NCBI GenBank assembly: GCA_041691295.1
Contig: JBEPVA010000193.1
Coordinates: 1-7,450 of the forward strand
Reading direction: 5' to 3'
DNA length: 7,450 bases
Source of the DNA: DATEHG01 sp041691295
GTDB lineage: Bacteria; Gemmatimonadota; Gemmatimonadetes; Gemmatimonadales; GWC2-71-9
Shown here: piece after piece, positions 1 through 6,601 of the stretch
How the letters are laid out: the number at the start of each line of letters is the position of its first letter
How positions within the stretch are numbered: position 1 is the stretch's first letter
The notes under the pieces: generated by a model
Told to the model about the DNA's origin: nothing
The model's input: only the letters and a program-made list of their open reading frames with translations
Databases searched by the model: none
Made by a program: the position numbers and the translations under genes

Positions 1-11
1 GCAATTCGGAA

Positions 12-84
12 TCCCGCGAAGCGGGGACCGCCGAGCCACGGCTTTCAGCCGTGGATCCCTCCCAAGTCGCCGCTCCGCGGCTCG
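12..84. repeat. Cluster of inverted repeats downstream of kinase A
   Basis: Three hairpins lie in about 70 bases. CCCGC/GCGGG (13-17 with 21-25) closes on GAA. CCACGGCT/AGCCGTGG (36-43 with 47-54) is a perfect eight-pair stem with loop TTC. GCCGC/GCGGC (69-73 with 77-81) has loop TCC. A longer-range pair CGAGCC/GGCTCG (32-37 with 79-84) offers an alternative fold. On minus, the 36-54 hairpin lies about 90 bases after the kinase A stop and could help end that transcript, but no U-run follows. It could equally be part of a dispersed repeat or the edge of a neighbouring gene's control region. Confidence 0.55.
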
Positions 85-105
85 ACATGCCTGGAGGCCA
101 ACGCC

Positions 106-126
106 CTCTCACCTCTCACCTCTCAC
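106..126. repeat. Three perfect tandem copies of heptamer CTCTCAC
   Basis: Positions 106-112, 113-119 and 120-126 are identical 7-base units. They lie 19-39 bases beyond the kinase A stop codon. A pure heptamer array in a short intergenic region resembles the short tandemly repeated sequences known from some bacteria such as cyanobacteria, but no function can be read from it. Confidence 0.85.
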
Positions 127-144
127 GCGGTAGTAGTTCTCGCT

Positions 145-3100
145 TCACCGCTCCCCCGCCAGCTTCCCCATCCGCGCCTTGATCTCCTTGACCTCCACCT
201 GCAGTTCCGGATCGGCGTCCTTCCACAGCGTCGTCAGCTTGCCGTAATACTCCAGCGCCCTCTGGCGGTCGCCCTTTTCCTCGTACAGCTCACCGATGCG
301 CCGGTAATCCCCCGCCAGGAAGAACTGGTCATTGCCGATCCTGCCGGGGCCACCGGGATTCTCGGCACTGCGCCGATACAGTGCGATGGCCGAGTCGGGC
401 TGGTGCATCTGGTCGTAGACCAGCGCAATGTCGGCCAGGTAGCAGTTGGTGCAGTTTGCCGCGTCCCAGCCCGTCCGGAATGCGGTGAGAGCGTCGGCCA
501 GCTTCCCTTCGGCCACGGCGGTGTACCCTTCGGCGGCCGGCGCCAAGAAATCGGTACGCCGTACCCCCAGTGGCACCGTGGCGTTGTGTTCCTTGACCAG
601 CGTACGCGCCTTGGCCGCCTGCCCGGCCATGGCGTACGCAATGGCGAGGAGCGAATAGGGCCGGTCGGCCGGCTGCAGCGTCTCCAATGGATGCCTGGTC
701 AGCCCGTCATCCAGCACCCGGATGGCGGCCGGGGCATCGTGACGATACTGCACCTGGATCCGCGCCAGATAACTGGCACCCACCAGGTAGTCCGCCGCCA
801 AACCGCGCCGCTCCCCGATGGCCATGAATTCCCGCCACTGCCGTTCCGCCTCGGCGAGCTGGCCCTGGGTCAGCGAGAGGGCGGCACCGAACGAGGCGGC
901 GGTGCTCTGGCTGGCCGGATCGCGCGAGGCCTGGTCGATCTTCTGCAAGGTCATCCGCGCACTGTCGTACACCTGGTTGGTGGCGTACCAGGAGGCCAGC
1001 TGCTGACGCAGCAGCACACTGCCCGAGTCACGGCTGGTCAACCGGGCAATGTTGGCCCGGGCCTCCGCCATCTTGCCCTGAGACATCTGGACCGCGATTA
1101 ACTGCTGGTAGATGGTGCCGGTCCCGCCCTCGTCGATCGCCTTCTGGGCGATCGGTTCCGCCTCGGCCCACCGTCGCTGCATCAGCAGCGCGACCGCCAG
1201 GTTGTTGGGGGCGATCGGGTCGTCAGGCTTGAGCTCCAGGATGGAGCGGTAGGCGCTGATGGCCTTGTCGAGATCGAAGTCCACGGTCATGTAATAGCGT
1301 GCCGTGGTCTGGTACCGCTCGACCTCGGTCAGCCGGTCCCGGTGGTCGAATGCCTTGGTGGCCGCGGCGTTAGCCTCGGAGAGACTGCCGCGTGAATTGG
1401 CGATGGCCACCGACAGCTTGCGCCACGCCATGGCAAAGCCGCTGTCGAGTGCGATGGCCTGCTGCAGCAGCGGGATGGCCCGGCTGGATTCGCCGATGTC
1501 GCTGGCCTTGGAACCCTCGGTGTACAGTCGCAGCGCCTCGAGCGAACCGGTGGTGACCTCTTCCAGCCGTTCGTTGGCCCGGATGGTCTTGAGCGATTCG
1601 CCCACCCGCTCGCGCACCTTCTTGCTCAGCCGGTCGATGGCCGGCAGGATCCCGCTCTCGTCATCCGCCGTCTCCCGCACCGCCACCAGCTCGGCGCCGT
1701 CGACCGCCGCCAGGACCTTGGCCGACAGGACCAGCCCCTTGCCGATGGGGCTGATTTCACCGGCGATGACGGCCTTGCCGCCTTCGCGCAGGGCCACCTC
1801 CCGCGCCGTGGTGGCATCCAGCGGCAGCCTGGCATCCCGGTTCATCCTGGCCAGGGCGTTGCCGATCTGCGAGCCGCCCAGCACGTTGACCACCGGCGAC
1901 TGAGCAATGTCGATCCGGAACGCCTCGGTCACCGACTGCGCCAGGGTCGAGTCGCTCGAGTGATTGACGAAATCGGCGATCACCAGCTTGTCCCGGGCGG
2001 CCAGCTTGCCCGACGCCATCAGCGTGCCAACCGGGCCGATGCCGAGCAGCCGCATGGCAGTGTAGACCGCTGCCACGAGCGCCAGTCCACCGAATGCCAC
2101 GCCGCCGCCCGTCAGCGCCCTTTTCCACGTCATCATCCGGTGCATTCCGGTCTCGCCACTCGGTCTCAAGACCCCGGTGGCCTGCGCCATGGCCCGGCGC
2201 CGTTCCATCAGCCCGGTGAAGAGCATGATGGGCAACCCGACAACCAGCAGCGCCAGCGCCGCACGCAGCACCCAATCCGGCAACCCGAGCTGGATGGTGA
2301 GGAAGTAGATCACGCCCAGCAGTGCCAGGCCGGCCACCACGAACATCCCCCCGACCCTGAGCGGATGGCCGTACCACTGGCTCACCGATACCGCGAGATA
2401 CGGCGCCGTCTGCGCCGGTGTGGTCCCGCCACTCGGTGTTCCGATCGGCTCCAGCACCGCCAGCAGCGCATCGGCAGTCTGATAGCGATCGGCCGGACGC
2501 TTCTCGAGGCAGCGCATCACCGCGATCGCCAGTGGGCCGGGGATACCGGTCCTCCGGTTCTCGATCGGCTCCGGCTTCTGAGTCACTTGCGCCGCCAGAA
2601 TGGCCTGCGGGGTCCGCCCCGTGAATGGCGGCTGGCCGGTGAGCATTTCATACGCCATCGCGCCCAGGGCGTAGATATCGGCCCGGTGATCGATGGCCGG
2701 ATCGGCCGCCGCCTGCTCGGGCGACATGTACGCCGGAGTGCCGAGCGCCATGCCGGCGGTGGTGAGCGCACCCTTGGCTCCCGCGCCCGCCTCGCTCAGC
2801 GCCTTGGCGACACCGAAGTCCATTACCAGGGCGTGCCGCCCGGCGATCATGATGTTGTCCGGCTTGATGTCCCGGTGGACCACCCCTCGGCCGTGTGCGT
2901 AGGCCAGTGCGTCCGTCACCTCGGCCAGGATGCGCACCGCATCCGCGATGGGGAGTTCCCCCGAGCGGGTGATCCGGTCGCGCAGCGATTCGCCCTCTAC
3001 CAGGGGCATGACATAGTAGAGGAATTCGTCGGCCTGGCCCGAGTCGAGCACCGGCAGGATGTGTGGATGGGAGAGTTGCGCCGCAATCCGGATTTCCTGG

Positions 3101-3282
3101 GTGAAGCGATCGGGGCCCAGCGTGGCCGCCAGTTCGGGCCGCAACACCTTCACCGCCACTTTGCGGCTGTGCTTGAGATCCTCGGCGAGATAGACGGTGG
3201 CCATTCCGCCCGCGCCGAGTTCGCGTTCGAGGGTGTAGCGACCGGCCAGCGCGGCGCGCAGCTGCTCGGGAATGGCGGTCAT
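145..3282 (-). CDS. Transmembrane Ser/Thr protein kinase with TolB-N-like and TPR domains (kinase A)
   Basis: PknB-type (Hanks) kinase expected to phosphorylate Ser/Thr of unknown cytoplasmic targets in response to an extracytoplasmic signal. Kinase domain about residues 16-278, with all catalytic residues present: glycine loop GAGGMA 23-28, Lys45 (VAVK), Glu63, HRD 136-138 with Lys140 and Asn143, DFG 155-157, activation-loop Thr174/Thr175, SPE 187-189, Asp202. A Pro/Thr-rich linker (281-305) leads to three hydrophobic helices at about 310-334, 337-359 and 389-413; the Arg-rich loop 360-388 fits a cytoplasmic location, so the rest should lie outside. Residues 431-570 resemble the TolB-N/CadC-type module (DKLVIADF...). 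TPR-like helix pairs run from about 580 to 1024, with CxxC at 944-947. The ATG start is firm: an in-frame TGA lies two codons upstream and the glycine loop begins by residue 23. No clear Shine-Dalgarno site. It is the second kinase of a tandem pair, 71 bases after kinase B, and may share its transcript. Function of the family is known in general; the signal and substrates are not. Confidence 0.96.
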   Translation of the reverse strand: MTAIPEQLRAALAGRYTLERELGAGGMATVYLAEDLKHSRKVAVKVLRPELAATLGPDRFTQEIRIAAQLSHPHILPVLDSGQADEFLYYVMPLVEGESLRDRITRSGELPIADAVRILAEVTDALAYAHGRGVVHRDIKPDNIMIAGRHALVMDFGVAKALSEAGAGAKGALTTAGMALGTPAYMSPEQAAADPAIDHRADIYALGAMAYEMLTGQPPFTGRTPQAILAAQVTQKPEPIENRRTGIPGPLAIAVMRCLEKRPADRYQTADALLAVLEPIGTPSGGTTPAQTAPYLAVSVSQWYGHPLRVGGMFVVAGLALLGVIYFLTIQLGLPDWVLRAALALLVVGLPIMLFTGLMERRRAMAQATGVLRPSGETGMHRMMTWKRALTGGGVAFGGLALVAAVYTAMRLLGIGPVGTLMASGKLAARDKLVIADFVNHSSDSTLAQSVTEAFRIDIAQSPVVNVLGGSQIGNALARMNRDARLPLDATTAREVALREGGKAVIAGEISPIGKGLVLSAKVLAAVDGAELVAVRETADDESGILPAIDRLSKKVRERVGESLKTIRANERLEEVTTGSLEALRLYTEGSKASDIGESSRAIPLLQQAIALDSGFAMAWRKLSVAIANSRGSLSEANAAATKAFDHRDRLTEVERYQTTARYYMTVDFDLDKAISAYRSILELKPDDPIAPNNLAVALLMQRRWAEAEPIAQKAIDEGGTGTIYQQLIAVQMSQGKMAEARANIARLTSRDSGSVLLRQQLASWYATNQVYDSARMTLQKIDQASRDPASQSTAASFGAALSLTQGQLAEAERQWREFMAIGERRGLAADYLVGASYLARIQVQYRHDAPAAIRVLDDGLTRHPLETLQPADRPYSLLAIAYAMAGQAAKARTLVKEHNATVPLGVRRTDFLAPAAEGYTAVAEGKLADALTAFRTGWDAANCTNCYLADIALVYDQMHQPDSAIALYRRSAENPGGPGRIGNDQFFLAGDYRRIGELYEEKGDRQRALEYYGKLTTLWKDADPELQVEVKEIKARMGKLAGER

Positions 3283-3284
3283 TG

Positions 3285-3305
3285 ATCAGCCATCAGCCGT
3301 AAGCC
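3285..3305 (-). repeat. Heptamer tandem repeat upstream of kinase A
   Basis: On plus this is ATCAGCC, ATCAGCC, GTAAGCC: two perfect heptamers and a third with three changes. On minus it reads GGCTTAC-GGCTGAT-GGCTGAT and ends two bases before the kinase A ATG, where a ribosome binding site would normally be. No AGGAGG-like site is present in or next to it. Confidence 0.7.
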
Positions 3306-3328
3306 AGGCAATCTTCGACCGGTGGCGA

Positions 3329-3343
3329 CCCCCCTGCCCCCCC
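3329..3343 (-). repeat. G-run pair in the kinase B / kinase A gap
   Basis: The minus strand reads G7-CA-G6 here, so these runs would be present in a readthrough kinase B-A transcript. The 14-base core GGGGGGCAGGGGGG is identical to plus-strand bases 7390-7403, the G-run repeat upstream of the FKBP gene. It lies about 10 bases after the kinase B stop. No hairpin with a U-run is seen in this gap. Confidence 0.6.
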
Positions 3344-3353
3344 GCGGAAGGTC

Positions 3354-6300
3354 TCACCGCTCCCCCGCCAGTTTCGCCATCCGCGCCTTCACATCCTTGA
3401 CGATCGGCTGCATCGGCGCATCGGCATCGGACCAGCGTTTCACCAGTCGGCCGTAGTACGCCAACGCGTTGGCCTTGTCTCCCTTGGCCTCGTACAGCTC
3501 GCCCAGGCGCTGGAACGCGCGGGCATCATCCCACGGAGCAGTGGCCAGCGCACCCAGCGTCTTGGGCGTGTCGACCGCCCGTTTGTAGGCGGCGATCGCG
3601 GAATCGGGTTGCTTGAGCTGATCGAAGGCCCAGCCGATATCGGTCTGCACGCAGCTGGTACAGGGATCCTGTTCGAATCCCTGCCGGAAGCTCGACAAGG
3701 CCTGCTCCGGTTTGCCCTCCGCCATGCTGACATACCCCGCGGCGCTGTACGCGTCATTGCTGCCGCGGCGGAGCCCCTCCGGCACCTCCGCCTCGAATTC
3801 CTTGAGCAGCGCCCGGGCTTTTTGAGCCTGGCCGGCGGAGGCGTAGGTCGTGATCAGGATGGGATACGGTCGGTCCGCTGCCGCGATCGACTTGAGGGGA
3901 TGGGTGGCCAGCGCGGACTCCAGCAGCTGCAGTCCGCCGGCCACATCGTGGAGATACATGATCCTGGTCCGGGCCAGCACCGCTGCCGCTGCCACGTAAT
4001 CCCCAGGCAGGTCCCGTCGACCGGCTATCTCCATGAACTGGCGGACCTGTTCTTCGAACTCCTGCTCCCGACCCTGATAGAGACTGAGCGACGCATGCAT
4101 CCGCCGCGACAGCGCCTTGTCGGAGGGATCGGTCGCGCGGCGGTCGTACTCGGCCAAGGCCGCCTGCGCGCTGTCGAACTGATCCCGTGCCGCAAAGTAG
4201 GCTTCCCAGAGGCGCGGCACCAGGACATTGCCCGAGTCCTTCCGGACGAATTCGCTGAGACTGGTCCGGACCGAGTCGTATTCGCCGAGGGCCAGCTGGG
4301 AGAAGATCAGCGTGACGTACGCATTGCCGGTACCATGACTCTCGACGATCCACTTGCGCACCGTCTGCTCGGCCTCCGCGTACCGGCGCTTGCTCTGGAG
4401 CGCGATAGCCAGATTGTTGGGGGCGATCGGATCGTCGGGTTTGAGCTCGAGAATCGCCCGGTAGGCGCTGATCTGCTTGTCGGGATTGAAGTCGACCGTG
4501 AAGTAGTAGTACGCCTCGGTCTGATACCGCTCGATCTCGGTCAGACGGTCACGGTGATTGTACGCCTTGGTGGCGGCATCGGCCGCGGCCGACGCACTGC
4601 CCAGCGAATTGCTGATCGCCACGGCCAGCTTGCGGTACGCCATCGCGAAGCCAGTATCGAGGGTGATCGCCTGCTGGAGCAGGGTGATCGCCTTGTCGGC
4701 GTCACCCGCGTCGCTGGACCGGGCGCCCTCGGTATAGAGTCGTAGCGCTTCGAGCGAACTGGTGGTGACCGACGCCAGCGGTTCATTGCCGCGAATGGTC
4801 TTGAGCGACTCGCCGATCCGCTCCCGGATCCGTTTGCTCAGCCGGTCAATGGCCGGAAGAATCTGGCTGTCGTCGCTGGCCGTCTCGCGGGCCGAGACCA
4901 GCTCGGTGCCATCGACCGCGGTCAGGACTTTCGCCGAGAGCACGAGCCCCTTCCCGATCGGGCTGATCTCCCCCACGACCACCGCCTTGGCCCCTTCACG
5001 CATGGCCACTTCGCGCGCGATGGCCCCATCGAGCAGCAGGCGTGGATCCCGATTCATCCGGCGCAGCACCTGGCCCACGGTCGAACTCCCCAGCACGTTC
5101 ACCACCTGCGACTGGGCGATGTCGATCCGGAATGCCTCGCTGACCGACTGGCTCAGCGTGGTATCGGCGGCGTGGCTGACGAAATCGGCCACAATCAATT
5201 TGTCGCGGGCCGACAGCTTGCCCGCAGCCACCAGCGTGCCGACCGGCCCGATACCCAGCAGCCGCATCGCGGTGTAGAGCACGGCAATGATCGCGAGCGC
5301 CGCAAAGGCCCACACCCCGCCCAGCATCGCCTTGCGCCAGGTGATGTGACGCTTGATCCCCTGCTCGCCGGTACTGGTAAAGATCCCGGTCGAGCGGGCC
5401 AGCGCCCGTTTCCGCTCGGTGAGTCCGGTCCAGATCATGATCGGGAGGCCGAGTGCCAGCAGCACTGCCGCGCCTTTGAGCACCCAGTCCGGCAGACCGA
5501 ACTGCTGGGTCAGGAAGTAGACCGCTCCGAGCACCGCAATCGCGACGATCAGAAAGGTGACGCCGACTCGAACCGGATGGCCGTACGACTGGCCCGGCAT
5601 GGCCACCGCGGCGGTCGGCTGGGTCTGGGTCGGCGTCATCCCACCACTCGGCGTGGCGAGCGGTTCGAGCTGGGCCAGTAGCGCATCAGCCGTCTGCCAA
5701 CGATCGGAGGGCCGCTTCTCAAGGCATTTCATGATGACGGCTGCGAGCGCCGGTGGGGTGGCCGCGCGCCTGGCACTCACCGGCTGCGGTGCCTGGGTGA
5801 CATGCGCCGCCAGGATTTCCTGGCTGCTCATCCCGGTGAATGGCGGCCGGCCGGTGAGCAGTTCATAGGCCATGGCGCCCACCGCGTAGATGTCAGCCCG
5901 GTGATCGACGTTGGGATCGGCGGCGGCCTGCTCCGGGGCCATGTAGGCCGGCGTGCCCAGTGCCACGCCGGCGGTGGTCATCGACTGGCGGCCAGTCGCT
6001 TCGCTCACCGCCTTGGCCACCCCGAAGTCGGTAATCAGGGCGTGGCGCTCCGACAGCATCACGTTGTCGGGCTTCATGTCCCGGTGCACCACCCCCCGCC
6101 GGTGGGCGTGGGTCAGGGCATCGGCCACTTCGACGAGGATGCGGACCGCTTCGGGAATCGGGAGTTCGCCATGACGGGCCAGCCGCTCGCGCAGCGACTC
6201 GCCTTCGACGAACGGCATGACGTAGTAGAGGAAACCGCCGGCTTCGCCGGAGTCGAGCAACGGCAGGATGTGCGGATGCTGGAGCTGGGCCGCGATCTCG

Positions 6301-6491
6301 ATCTCGCGGAAGAACCGGTCGCTGCCGAGGGTGGCGGCCAGTTCGGGACGCAGCACCTTCACCGCCACCTTGCGGTGGTGCTTGATATCCTCGGCGAGAT
6401 AGACTGTTGCCATGCCGCCGGCCCCGATCTCGCGATCGATGGCATAGCGGCCGGCCAGAGCGGTGGTGAGTCGCTCAACAGGACTGGTCAC
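3354..6491 (-). CDS. Transmembrane Ser/Thr protein kinase with TolB-N-like and TPR domains (kinase B)
   Basis: Paralogue of kinase A with the same architecture and the same length (1045 residues). Kinase domain about 16-276: GAGGMA 23-28, Lys45, Glu63, HRD 136-138 with Lys140/Asn143, DFG 155-157, activation-loop Thr172/Thr173, canonical APE 185-187, Asp200. The activation segment is two residues shorter than in A. Membrane helices at about 308-332, 336-358 and 388-412 with a basic loop between the second and third; TolB-N-like module about 430-569; TPR-like helix pairs about 579-1024; CxxC at 944-947. By hand, 78 of the first 100 residues match kinase A, but only 16 of 58 in TPR residues 723-780. 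The start is GTG: no upstream in-frame ATG, GTG or TTG is seen close by, the next Met (27) lies inside the glycine loop, and the N-terminus lines up with kinase A. The ribosome site is weak (GAAAG at best). It follows the FKBP gene by 110 bases that contain strong hairpins, so it may have its own promoter. Confidence 0.96.
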   Translation of the reverse strand: MTSPVERLTTALAGRYAIDREIGAGGMATVYLAEDIKHHRKVAVKVLRPELAATLGSDRFFREIEIAAQLQHPHILPLLDSGEAGGFLYYVMPFVEGESLRERLARHGELPIPEAVRILVEVADALTHAHRRGVVHRDMKPDNVMLSERHALITDFGVAKAVSEATGRQSMTTAGVALGTPAYMAPEQAAADPNVDHRADIYAVGAMAYELLTGRPPFTGMSSQEILAAHVTQAPQPVSARRAATPPALAAVIMKCLEKRPSDRWQTADALLAQLEPLATPSGGMTPTQTQPTAAVAMPGQSYGHPVRVGVTFLIVAIAVLGAVYFLTQQFGLPDWVLKGAAVLLALGLPIMIWTGLTERKRALARSTGIFTSTGEQGIKRHITWRKAMLGGVWAFAALAIIAVLYTAMRLLGIGPVGTLVAAGKLSARDKLIVADFVSHAADTTLSQSVSEAFRIDIAQSQVVNVLGSSTVGQVLRRMNRDPRLLLDGAIAREVAMREGAKAVVVGEISPIGKGLVLSAKVLTAVDGTELVSARETASDDSQILPAIDRLSKRIRERIGESLKTIRGNEPLASVTTSSLEALRLYTEGARSSDAGDADKAITLLQQAITLDTGFAMAYRKLAVAISNSLGSASAAADAATKAYNHRDRLTEIERYQTEAYYYFTVDFNPDKQISAYRAILELKPDDPIAPNNLAIALQSKRRYAEAEQTVRKWIVESHGTGNAYVTLIFSQLALGEYDSVRTSLSEFVRKDSGNVLVPRLWEAYFAARDQFDSAQAALAEYDRRATDPSDKALSRRMHASLSLYQGREQEFEEQVRQFMEIAGRRDLPGDYVAAAAVLARTRIMYLHDVAGGLQLLESALATHPLKSIAAADRPYPILITTYASAGQAQKARALLKEFEAEVPEGLRRGSNDAYSAAGYVSMAEGKPEQALSSFRQGFEQDPCTSCVQTDIGWAFDQLKQPDSAIAAYKRAVDTPKTLGALATAPWDDARAFQRLGELYEAKGDKANALAYYGRLVKRWSDADAPMQPIVKDVKARMAKLAGER

Positions 6492-6524
6492 GAGAGCTTT
6501 CGGTTGGGGAGGACTGGGGCGCCC

Positions 6525-6531
6525 AAATATG
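6525..6531 (-). promoter_or_regulatory. Candidate -10 element for kinase B (CATATTT)
   Basis: This is the only AT-rich stretch between the FKBP stop and the kinase B start. On the minus strand CATATT matches TATAAT at four of six positions and lies about 33 bases upstream of the GTG. Like the FKBP -10 candidate it is followed within two or three bases by GCGCCCC. No -35 box is visible, because the hairpin fills that region. The same bases could simply be the U-tract of the terminator. Confidence 0.25.
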
Positions 6532-6571
6532 CCGCCGCCCCGCGCCCGGGGCTACCGGGGCGGGGCGGCGG
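6525..6571 (-). terminator. Probable terminator of the FKBP gene
   Basis: Arms 6560-6571 and 6532-6543 pair perfectly over 12 G-C pairs. The stem continues with five more pairs (6555-6559 with 6545-6549) after a bulged base at 6544, closing on a five-base loop (6550-6554). Read on the minus strand, the 17-pair stem begins about 30 bases after the FKBP stop and is followed by CATATTT. The U-tract is short and broken, so termination may be partial or factor-dependent. Confidence 0.5.
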
Positions 6572-6572
6572 A

Positions 6573-6598
6573 GGCGGGACGGTGGGGCGCCGTCCGCC
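6573..6598 (-). other. Hairpin just after the FKBP stop codon
   Basis: Arms 6573-6582 and 6590-6598 pair over nine bases with one bulged base, around a seven-base loop (6583-6589). It begins three bases after the FKBP stop codon and precedes the larger hairpin at 6532-6571. No U-run follows it, so it is more likely an mRNA 3'-end stabiliser or part of a two-hairpin terminator. Confidence 0.45.
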
Positions 6599-6601
6599 GA
6601 A

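Noticed and set aside
106..126. CRISPR-like or phage attachment repeat
   Set aside because: The units are seven bases with no spacers, and there is no integrase, cas gene or tRNA in the window.
1..144. tRNA or small RNA gene in the hairpin cluster
   Set aside because: No cloverleaf arrangement, anticodon arm or T-loop motif could be assembled on either strand.
145..3282. Pseudokinase
   Set aside because: The catalytic Lys45, Glu63, HRD Asp138, Asn143 and DFG Asp155 are all present, and the SPE in place of APE is a common conservative variant.
1960..3285. Long plus-strand reading frame (441 codons) antisense to kinase A
   Set aside because: It lies opposite a complete, well-supported kinase gene, its product is rich in Arg, His, Gly and Gln with no recognisable domain, and a similar shadow appears opposite kinase B because the two genes are homologous.
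3609..4745. Plus-strand reading frame of 378 codons antisense to the TPR region of kinase B
   Set aside because: It is explained by high third-position GC on the coding strand suppressing stops in the antisense frame; no domain, ribosome site or promoter supports it.
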